From: CAZAQS01 sp964486825
GTDB taxonomy: Bacteria; Chloroflexota; Anaerolineae; Anaerolineales; UBA4823
Direction: 5' to 3'
DNA length: 35,728 nucleotides
Assembly (NCBI GenBank): GCA_964486825.1
Contig: CAZAQS010000016.1
Location: 1-35,728, forward strand
Shown: piece by piece, positions 15,251 to 21,541 of the stretch
How the letters are laid out: each line of letters starts with the position of its first letter
How positions within the stretch are numbered: the first letter of the stretch is position 1
The notes under the pieces: generated by a model
The model's database searches: none
Seen by the model: the letters and a program-made list of their open reading frames with translations, nothing else
Told to the model about the DNA's origin: nothing
Made by a program: the position numbers and the translations under genes

Positions 15251-16978
15251 TTATAAATCCTCTACGCGTGCTTTTAAGCGGTCCAGGCTGTCCTTGATCT
15301 GGTCGAGCTCCGTCTGTATCTGCTCGAGCTTTCCTCGTTCAGCGCGCACGAAGCGGGTGTACGGGGAAATGGCGGATTGAATATTTTGCATGCTTCGTTC
15401 GATCTCATGCTGGAATTGAGTACGTAAGGATTGCAACAGTTGTGTTCGCAGTTTGTTGACTTTGGAATGCATTTCAGCTTTGGCTTGCCTGCGGCGGGCA
15501 GGGATGACGAACAGGCCCAGTGCGGCGATAGCGCTGGCTAGCAATACTCCTGTGATATCTGCTGCGGCAGTAGTTGCCAGCACGGTCACGAGCGTACCCA
15601 GGCTGACGGCGCCTACCTCCATGGCAGCAGCTGCTGCTACGGCTGCCTGAGCTCCCTCGGCAATTGCTTGAGCCTCACGGGTTTTATCATAGGTTTCCAC
15701 TACCCGCAGGGATTCTCTTCCTACACCTTCGATCAGTCGTTCACGATCGTAGTGAAAGTTTCCCCCAACCGTATCTCCTACAATTCGTTCTTGGTGTTCG
15801 CGCCGACGGTCCGCCAGGTGTTCGTTAACCGCTTGCCATTGGCGCAGATCAGAATCGACCAGCCAGTCGATCAGTTCGTTAACCTTTCGCTCGATGCGCT
15901 GGGGAACATCTCCGACCACCTTCTGCTCGAATTCGCGCTGTACCCGTTCCTTGCTGAATAAATCGAAGACACGCGCCAGCCGAAAGGTTTCGTCAAAATA
16001 TACATCCCCGCGTTGCTCCATCTCGAACAAAATGTTCTCGATATCCGACATGCGGTACTCGAAATCTCGCTGCATATCCTCCTTGTACAGCGCCAGGTTA
16101 GATTCAACATCTGCCAGGGTCTGGAAATCCTCCTTGAGCAGGTCCAGGCGGGAGTAGGTAACCTCGGTGTAGCGATCTACCAGGTGCGAGGCTACTCCTA
16201 GCGGGTTCAGGAACTTAAGTCGTATCCGCCCGGTTTCATCGAGCGTGTCCTGGATAAAGCGCTCCAATGGCTCGAAGCGGCTGGCGCTCCAAAGCGAGGG
16301 ATCGCCCAGCTTAGCGCGCAAGGCCAGCCTTGAGCTGACCGGGAAAATCTCCGGCGTTATGCCCAATAGCGAGCGGGCATTCTGTTCGATAAATACCTCG
16401 ACCTGCTGCAACTCTTCTTCACTCTGGAACAGGTCGATCTTGTTGAGCACGATGACGACTTTCTTACCCCAATCACGGATGCGCTCCAGAAAAATGCGTT
16501 CGCTTTCAGTAAAAGGTCGGTCTGCGGATGTGATGAACAGGACCAGGTCAGAACGAGGCACGAATTGGGAGGTGATGGCTTCGTGCTCGCGGATGATAGC
16601 GTTCGTGCCTGGTGTGTCAACAATGCTGATCTCGACCAGCAGCTCGGCCGGCATGGTGAGTACGTGTTGGTGTTCATCGATAACTGTGCGCTCCTGTGTC
16701 TCGCCATAACGCAACAGGTTGATCTGAGTTGTGGTGGGTGTGACGCCTTCTTTGAGCAGTTTCTGTCCTAACAGAGCGTTGATGAATGCACTCTTGCCGG
16801 CGTTGAACTCTCCTACGATGACCAGCAGGAATAGCTCATCGAGCTGTTGGATCGATTCGGCCAGGGTCACCTGGTCTTCACGCGGTGCTCCGAACTGCAC
16901 CAACGCCACGCGTAAGTCGTTCAGCAACTGGCGCTCGTCTTTTAATATGGCTTCCTGCCGGTCATTAAGGATATGCAT
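15251..16978 (-). CDS. Dynamin-like GTPase
   Basis: 575 aa. The GTPase domain has P-loop GEFNAGKS (residues 56-63), switch-I VTPTTT (79-84), switch-II DTPG (121-124) and NKID (179-182). Long helical segments follow (about 235-425). A hydrophobic region (about 440-500, with LGTLVTVLATTAAADITG and LLASAIAALGLFVIP) is probably a membrane paddle. A final coiled coil ends in LEQIQTELDQIKDSLDRLKA. Bacterial dynamin-like proteins remodel or tether membranes, and some protect against phage or envelope damage. It is the last gene of the FRG operon, 18 nt after the ATC-hydrolase-like gene, and converges on the acyl-AMP ligase with a 14-nt gap. Confidence 0.9.
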   Translation of the reverse strand: MHILNDRQEAILKDERQLLNDLRVALVQFGAPREDQVTLAESIQQLDELFLLVIVGEFNAGKSAFINALLGQKLLKEGVTPTTTQINLLRYGETQERTVIDEHQHVLTMPAELLVEISIVDTPGTNAIIREHEAITSQFVPRSDLVLFITSADRPFTESERIFLERIRDWGKKVVIVLNKIDLFQSEEELQQVEVFIEQNARSLLGITPEIFPVSSRLALRAKLGDPSLWSASRFEPLERFIQDTLDETGRIRLKFLNPLGVASHLVDRYTEVTYSRLDLLKEDFQTLADVESNLALYKEDMQRDFEYRMSDIENILFEMEQRGDVYFDETFRLARVFDLFSKERVQREFEQKVVGDVPQRIERKVNELIDWLVDSDLRQWQAVNEHLADRRREHQERIVGDTVGGNFHYDRERLIEGVGRESLRVVETYDKTREAQAIAEGAQAAVAAAAAMEVGAVSLGTLVTVLATTAAADITGVLLASAIAALGLFVIPARRRQAKAEMHSKVNKLRTQLLQSLRTQFQHEIERSMQNIQSAISPYTRFVRAERGKLEQIQTELDQIKDSLDRLKARVEDL

Positions 16979-16996
16979 TGGTAGTCCCTTGTCTAT

Positions 16997-17728
16997 TTAC
17001 CGGGTGTCGAGTTCAGCATTGGCGCGCCTGAAGCGATGATCACAGCTCGATTCACCCTGGCCCAGTGTGCCGTAGCGTTCGAATTGGAAGCCGCCTGCTG
17101 CGGCGAGCTTGGGGAAGTAAATCTCGTCTCCATAACAGGTGGAGTAGTAGCAGTAAAGTGGATTGCCCAAAACCTTAGCAATTTCTGCCCATGCGCAGTA
17201 GGTAATATTGATCTGCAGGAGGTCAGGGTTGTCTTCGACGATCTTGCCCGCTTGCAGGCCCTCCCGTTCCATGGCCGATAACAAAGCCGCGTAATATTTT
17301 TTGAACGGCGGTAAGAAATCGCCATCCCCTAGAGCGATGAAGACCTCCGGCGGAGCAAAAACCGCCTGCAGGATGGCATCCGCAACCCGGCTGGAAAGGC
17401 GCCTCCGCAGGTGAGCGGCTTTCTTCAGGCCTAGTGCTCCGGCCATCACTTTTGCGGTACTCATCTCCATCAGTATGCGTTCCAGGTTCTCCTGGGACAA
17501 GCCTCTCTCCAGTAAATGTGACCAGTCCTGTTGTCGCCAGTGTTCGAACTCACGCAACGATTCCCGCCTCAATGCCAACAGACCGGGCAGCCCTAGCGCC
17601 CCGATCAGGTTCCCAAAATAAGATACGAAGGCTGGCAGCAGCTTGAGCTTCTCCAACGGTGGAACCTGGGAGTTCTCCCGCATACTGTAAATATCCTTAC
17701 CGTAATTGTAGAGGTCTTCTACCTGCAT
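16997..17728 (-). CDS. L-2-amino-thiazoline-4-carboxylic acid hydrolase-like protein
   Basis: 243 aa from ATG 17728 (MQVEDLYNYGKDIY). In-frame ATGs at 17761 and 17782 would overlap the FRG gene; ribosome-binding sites are weak for all three. The C-terminal half fits the ATC-hydrolase family: INITYCAWAEIAKVLGNP with the conserved Cys, then CYGDEIYFPKL, and ESSCDHRFRR with the second conserved Cys. Known members hydrolyse a thiazoline ring to S- or N-carbamoyl-cysteine, but many relatives have unknown substrates. The N-terminal half is helical with a mildly hydrophobic stretch (LLPAFVSYFGNLIGALGLPGL). It is the middle gene of the FRG-dynamin operon, so a metabolic role is not assured. Confidence 0.72.
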   Translation of the reverse strand: MQVEDLYNYGKDIYSMRENSQVPPLEKLKLLPAFVSYFGNLIGALGLPGLLALRRESLREFEHWRQQDWSHLLERGLSQENLERILMEMSTAKVMAGALGLKKAAHLRRRLSSRVADAILQAVFAPPEVFIALGDGDFLPPFKKYYAALLSAMEREGLQAGKIVEDNPDLLQINITYCAWAEIAKVLGNPLYCYYSTCYGDEIYFPKLAAAGGFQFERYGTLGQGESSCDHRFRRANAELDTR

Positions 17729-17744
17729 GGCTTTCTTGTTGTTC

Positions 17745-18530
17745 TCATTTCCGTTGCGCATATTGGCGCTGAAGCCAGGCACTCAAGCCGTCGAGTCCTG
17801 GAAAGAGCACGCGTTCCGTGATATTGAACTGGTCGAGCTTATCGCGGATTTCCCATTTAAGGTCAGCGGGAATGATAATCTTGCGGTACATTTGAGACCT
17901 ATGCTCGAGCCAATCGTCCAGCAGGCCCTCTGGCTTAGACATCAAGGAGAACAGGGCGAACTGGTTGACGATACGCTCGTCCATCGAGGGGGGTTCGAAG
18001 AAAAGGGTAAACTCTTCCCCAGGCAGGGCGTCGAAATCTTTGAGCGTTTCCGCTTCAGTCACCAGCATATCCACTGTGAATACGTCTGCCCCTTCTTCAT
18101 CCAGATGTCGCTGCAGGATTTCGGGCGCCAGCCGGTGCACCTGGGTGTAATCCACCATCCAGACCACTCCATCGAGATGGAATTTGCTGAGCGTGGCTGT
18201 TGCAAAATGCAAAGCCACGAAGGGAGAAAAACTCCAATCTAATAGCCGGGTGGGTAAGCCGTGATGCTTTGCCAAAGACAACCAGTTCCATATTGTGTCT
18301 ACTTCGACATTGCTGAGGCTGGCATATTTTCTGAAATTACGCAGCAGGTGGCCTTCCATCTCGGCGTAGTTGCCGCCCAGCCGGATCAGGGTCGTATCCA
18401 AGAGGTTGCTGGCTTCCGCCATACCGCGAAATGCGTATGGAGAGCGGTGACGCTGAAGGTTTGGCTGCCAGGCGCCCTCGAACAAACCATCTACAAGCTC
18501 ATCCCAGGTATTTACTCGAATCTCGCTCAT
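17745..18530 (-). CDS. FRG-domain protein
   Basis: 261 aa from ATG 18530 (MSEIRVNTWDELVDGL); a TTG 12 nt upstream is possible. The namesake motif appears as YAFRGMAEAS, and the strongest family block is AKHHGLPTRLLDWSFSPFVALHFA (about residues 90-113). The FRG domain is a small domain of unknown biochemical activity, often found in mobile or defence-linked genes. This is the first gene of a three-gene operon with an ATC-hydrolase-like protein and a dynamin-like GTPase. An upstream 13-bp palindrome may be an operator. Confidence 0.85.
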   Translation of the reverse strand: MSEIRVNTWDELVDGLFEGAWQPNLQRHRSPYAFRGMAEASNLLDTTLIRLGGNYAEMEGHLLRNFRKYASLSNVEVDTIWNWLSLAKHHGLPTRLLDWSFSPFVALHFATATLSKFHLDGVVWMVDYTQVHRLAPEILQRHLDEEGADVFTVDMLVTEAETLKDFDALPGEEFTLFFEPPSMDERIVNQFALFSLMSKPEGLLDDWLEHRSQMYRKIIIPADLKWEIRDKLDQFNITERVLFPGLDGLSAWLQRQYAQRK

Positions 18531-18612
18531 CTGTGGTACCAATTATCACATAAAAACAAGGTAGTAGGCGTATCTTTGCCGACCACCTCACTTCAACATA
18601 TGTCTGGAAAAT

Positions 18613-18625
18613 CCGTAACATACGG
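18613..18625. promoter_or_regulatory. Short palindrome upstream of the FRG operon
   Basis: CCGTAACATACGG is a perfect palindrome with 5-bp arms and a 3-nt centre, 83 nt before the FRG start. It may be a regulator site. No clear -35/-10 pair was identified around it. Confidence 0.3.
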
Positions 18626-18643
18626 TTTCTATCCTCATCGATA

Positions 18644-18844
18644 GTTCTCTTACAAGCCGTGACCGGAATGCATCCTCCTGATCAAAAGGAAATCAATCCA
18701 GCTGCCAACGCCATCCAATCCCTTGTTGCAGTACGCGCTTCGAGTGGTTGGCGTATCGCCCATTTCCAAAATACACCTGCTCAGTTCCATGGCCGTCCAG
18801 AGCTTGCTGATGCTTTGACAGAAGAGCTACGACAGCTTTTATAG
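18644..18844 (+). pseudogene. SnoaL-like (SgcJ/EcaC-type) gene, C-terminal remnant
   Basis: Only about 60 residues remain: the frame opens after a stop at 18641 and encodes LLQAVTGMHPPDQKEINP, then AIQSLVAVRASSGWRIAHFQNTPAQFHGRPELADALTEEL (split here) before TAA. This is the C-terminal third of the SgcJ/EcaC group of SnoaL-like proteins (about 130-150 aa), where GWRIAxFQNTPAQFHGRPE is characteristic. The first two strands and helices are absent upstream on either strand, so this is a truncated relic. GTG 18659 could in principle start a 61-residue peptide, but there is no ribosome-binding site. Confidence 0.75.
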
Positions 18845-18856
18845 CAGATCGTCTTC

Positions 18857-19321
18857 TTAACTGGTGCCAGAATCTTCAGTGAGATCCAAAATCATCTTAC
18901 TTGCTTTCTGGACGATGGCCTGCTCATTCGGAAAGGTCAAAGTTTGGATAGCCTGCTCGATCTCAAACCAGCGCGCTTCGTTGACCTCGTCATCGTGGTC
19001 GCTCACGTCGCCGGACAGGCATTTCAGCAGGAAGAAATGGACTACCTTGTGATAACGAATCCCTTTGCCCCGCGACTTGGAATAAAACCAGTATTGGACA
19101 TTGTCGATCGGTGCGACCATCTCTGTCTCCAGTCCAGTCTCCTCCCGCACTTCGCGCTTTGCAGCCGTTTCCACAGGTTCTGCTTCGCCGATCATGCCTT
19201 TTGGAAGCTGCCAACGACCTTGTTCCCCAACAGAAATTAGCACAATTTCTAAACGACCGTCCATCCAGCGGTAGGCTACACCACCCGCAGATACTTGGGA
19301 TCTGGTTGGAATTTTACTCAT
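18857..19321 (-). CDS. Nudix hydrolase
   Basis: 154 aa from ATG 19321, chosen because AGGAG lies 9 nt upstream; a GTG 54 nt earlier has no proper spacing. The Nudix box G-x5-E-x7-R-E-V-x-E-E-x-G-L runs from G42 to L64 (GMIGEAEPVETAAKREVREE, then TGL), with all metal-binding glutamates present. Nudix enzymes hydrolyse nucleoside diphosphates linked to other groups. The WQLPKG before the box resembles the Ap4A/ADP-ribose pyrophosphatase-type members, but substrate cannot be assigned. It is the only intact short gene between two truncated genes. Confidence 0.9.
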   Translation of the reverse strand: MSKIPTRSQVSAGGVAYRWMDGRLEIVLISVGEQGRWQLPKGMIGEAEPVETAAKREVREETGLETEMVAPIDNVQYWFYSKSRGKGIRYHKVVHFFLLKCLSGDVSDHDDEVNEARWFEIEQAIQTLTFPNEQAIVQKASKMILDLTEDSGTS

Positions 19322-19380
19322 AAAGAACTGCTCCTGAATCCCCCTCACGCAGTGTGTGGGATCTTGCGGAATCACTCCTC

Positions 19381-19491
19381 CTATAACTCCTGGCGACCAT
19401 TGACAAATACCGAACAGCCCAGCTCCAGGAATGCGACAGCTAACCCTCGCCCGGTCCCATGCGCATTGCTCGTTATTACGACAGTTTTCAT
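19381..19491 (-). pseudogene. SDR gene, N-terminal remnant (36 codons)
   Basis: A 36-codon reading frame starts at ATG 19491 and ends at TAG 19381, encoding MKTVVITSNAHGTGRGLAVA and then FLELGCSVFVNGRQEL. This is the first strand, the cofactor loop (normally TGxxxGxG, here SNAHGTGRG) and the second strand of a short-chain dehydrogenase, cut off after about 36 of 240-270 residues. Its ATG overlaps the stop of the aldo/keto reductase in the sequence ATGA, the typical arrangement of translationally coupled genes. The lost enzyme was probably the operon partner of that reductase. Confidence 0.72.
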
Positions 19492-20684
19492 AGCCTCTCC
19501 ATACTAACTGGGTGGACCTGCGAGGTTCGATAAAGCTCCTTAAGCTTCACCTTGAAACCCTCGAGCTTTTGAGAAATACCTGGTTCATGCAACGATTCAC
19601 GCAGGCTGTAGAGATCATAGAAGAGCGGTACGACTTGTCCCTCCGAGGCTAATTCGAGCGCCAATAGGGTTTCGATGGCGTAAACCAGGTCTACAAATGC
19701 AGCTTGGGCTTCGTGGGGAAGCGGGCCTTTCAATATATTAGCAAGGGTAAGGCGCTGTTCCCGTTCTATCCTTGCCTGTTCTCCATCCAGGTAATCATCC
19801 AACGTATTCAAGCTGGAATCGTCAATAACCCAACCGCTGGCGGCAGTATTCTCTTCCAGGTGGTCAATGCTAGATGGACCGGTGAGCGCACAGACGATTC
19901 CTGGCTGTGCCAGCACCCAAGCAATGCCGACTTGGGCGGCTGTTTTACCGTACAGGCTGCCAATTTCCCCCAGTTTGGCTGCAATCCGGAGCCCCGATCG
20001 AAAACGCTCTCGCTGAAAAAGAGGGTCCATATGGCGGATATCAGTCGTGTTGAATCGATGTCCCTCTTGAAAGCGCGCGGTTAATAAGCCTCGGCCTGTC
20101 ACACTAAAGGCAATCGCAGCTGCTTTCCCGTCTCTACATAAGGGCAAAAGGGATTTTAATGAGTTACGCTCAGCCGCGCTCAGCTCCATTAGGACTGAGA
20201 ATACTTTGCCAGTCTTAAAGTAGGCGTTTGCAATATCGAGTGAAAGATGCCCAATCCCCCAGTGTCGCACCTTGCCGTCCGATACCAGATCCTCCAAAGC
20301 CCGAACACTCTCCTCCACCGGGGTTGCAGGATCATGGAAGTGGACCTGATATACATCAATATAATCTGTACCAAGGGCAGCCAGGCTGGCCTCACAGGCA
20401 GCGGATATATATTCCCGGGAGAGATTTGGTCTGGCTCCTTCTTTTACGCCTGCTTTTGTTGCTAACAGAATTTGTGAGCGGAACGGTCGAACGGCTTCGC
20501 CCAATATTCGCTCTCCATCACCGTAAGCCTCGGCGGTGTCAAAGTAGTTTATGCCCAATTCAAATGCCCGTTGAATCAAGGACTGGAATGAGATTGGGTC
20601 GACTTTTCCATATACACCACTCAGCGCATAACAGCCGATCCCGACTTCAGATAAGGAAACATCCTGGTGTTTGCGATAGTCCAT
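19488..20684 (-). CDS. Aldo/keto reductase with C-terminal extension
   Basis: 398 aa. The AKR barrel (residues 1 to about 310) carries the catalytic tetrad: D49 and Y54 in DTAEAYGDGE, K77 in ATKAG and H115 in YQVHFHDP. GPSSIDHLEENTAAS marks the NADP-binding C-terminal side. About 80 residues follow (FVDLVYAIETLLALELASEG and onward), helical and charged, which ordinary AKRs lack; their role is unknown. The start MDYRKHQDVSLSEVGIGC is the standard AKR opening. The stop overlaps the start of a truncated SDR gene. The substrate cannot be assigned. Confidence 0.88.
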   Translation of the reverse strand: MDYRKHQDVSLSEVGIGCYALSGVYGKVDPISFQSLIQRAFELGINYFDTAEAYGDGERILGEAVRPFRSQILLATKAGVKEGARPNLSREYISAACEASLAALGTDYIDVYQVHFHDPATPVEESVRALEDLVSDGKVRHWGIGHLSLDIANAYFKTGKVFSVLMELSAAERNSLKSLLPLCRDGKAAAIAFSVTGRGLLTARFQEGHRFNTTDIRHMDPLFQRERFRSGLRIAAKLGEIGSLYGKTAAQVGIAWVLAQPGIVCALTGPSSIDHLEENTAASGWVIDDSSLNTLDDYLDGEQARIEREQRLTLANILKGPLPHEAQAAFVDLVYAIETLLALELASEGQVVPLFYDLYSLRESLHEPGISQKLEGFKVKLKELYRTSQVHPVSMERL

Positions 20685-20807
20685 ATCTCAGCCTTTACAA
20701 TGAGCCGTACCAGTGGGTTGCCAACCCCCTCTGCCTCATTAATTATAAGCGTAAAGAGTATGAGCGGGGCCGGCGAAGCTCGTATAGCATGACAATCTCA
20801 TTGATCA

Positions 20808-21140
20808 CTAAACACTGAATTTCTCATCTAGAGGTGCGGGCTCCATCCCATCCAGGTTGTTTCCAACATCTAAAAGAATCGTGCTGCTCCCGGCCTGGAT
20901 CAGGTAAGATAAGCCGTGCTCACTAACCAGGCCTGGTAAGCCAGCCTCTGCCTCCAGCAGGGGCAGGATGGTGAGCTCTGCTACGCTCCCTAGCAAGAAA
21001 CTGTTATTAGGTGGTGGATTGGATGCCTGGCTCACCTCTAAGATGGCAAAACCCAGGCGCGCCAGCACGATTCCGGCTCCCAGTAAGTCCAGCGTCCCCA
21101 GGGTGATTTTTAACTTTTTTTCATGATATTTCTCCTTCAT
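20808..21140 (-). pseudogene. MBL-fold hydrolase gene, truncated and frameshifted at the start
   Basis: About 105 residues of an MBL-fold metallohydrolase: an N-terminal hydrophobic helix (KITLGTLDLLGAGIVLARLG), then ELTILPLLEAEAGLPGLVSE, HGLSYLIQAGSSTILLDVGN and a stop soon after. The usual HxHxDH metal motif, which should lie further on, is missing. The expected start is ATG 21124, in ATGA overlap with the preceding gene's stop and with GGAG upstream. From there the frame reads ATG plus seven A and hits TAA. One more A would give MKKKLKITL. Either a base was lost in the homopolymer or translation uses the ATG at 21140. Confidence 0.7.
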
Positions 21141-21366
21141 AGTCTACCCGCAGAACTAGCAGGAGCGGTAAGCCCAGGTCTCCGATGCGCGTAAGCATCC
21201 CGTGCAGGGATGCTACGTCCAATATGGATCCATATAGCTCCGTATTGCCGTCCGGCAAGTATCTTACCTCCATACCTGGAAACCATGCCAGGCGACGCTC
21301 ATCCAGCTGGCCCTGAAAAACGATCCGGTAGGCTTGATATGGTAGTTGACGATTGCTCACATCCAT
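21121..21366 (-). CDS. Small conserved-type protein (81 aa), function unknown
   Basis: 81 aa; ATG 21366 follows AAAGGACA. It resembles a small protein that recurs in Chloroflexota and some Actinobacteria, with the pattern YRIxxxGxLDxRxxxWFxGMxVxxxxDGxTxLxGxxxDxAxLHGxLxRIxDLGLPLL, here seen as LDERRLAWFPGMEVRY and LHGMLTRIGDLGLPLLLVLR. The function is unknown; these genes often accompany metabolic enzymes or regulators. The stop overlaps the start of the MBL-fold relic by ATGA, so the two were translationally coupled. Confidence 0.75.
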   Translation of the reverse strand: MDVSNRQLPYQAYRIVFQGQLDERRLAWFPGMEVRYLPDGNTELYGSILDVASLHGMLTRIGDLGLPLLLVLRVDYEGEIS

Positions 21367-21430
21367 TGTCCTTTCATCTCATCCGGTCTGGATAAACAAA
21401 TCACTCTAGTTTATGTTTTACAGGATAATA

Positions 21431-21459
21431 GATAGGGCTGTCGCCTATCCAAAGATAGG
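21431..21459 (-). promoter_or_regulatory. Mutually exclusive hairpin set in the leader of the small-protein gene
   Basis: GATAGG (21431-21436), CCTATC (21444-21449) and GATAGG (21454-21459) are arranged so that the middle block can pair with either flank (7-nt or 4-nt loop). This is the layout of a two-state RNA switch or a tandem operator. It lies 65-93 nt upstream of the 81-residue gene, downstream of the LuxR terminator on the minus strand. Confidence 0.35.
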
Positions 21460-21489
21460 TTCAGGGATTGGTTGGCAGCCTGGGCAAAA

Positions 21490-21523
21490 CTAAAATAGGT
21501 CTTCTCGCTTTTGCAAGAAGACC
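21490..21523 (-). terminator. Terminator of the LuxR-family gene
   Basis: On the minus strand GGTCTTCT pairs with AGAAGACC (stem positions 21523-21516 and 21505-21498), with a 10-nt loop. TATTTTAGTTTT follows. It lies about 20 nt after the stop of the large regulator. Confidence 0.8.
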
Positions 21524-21541
21524 GATCCTACCGGTATGATA

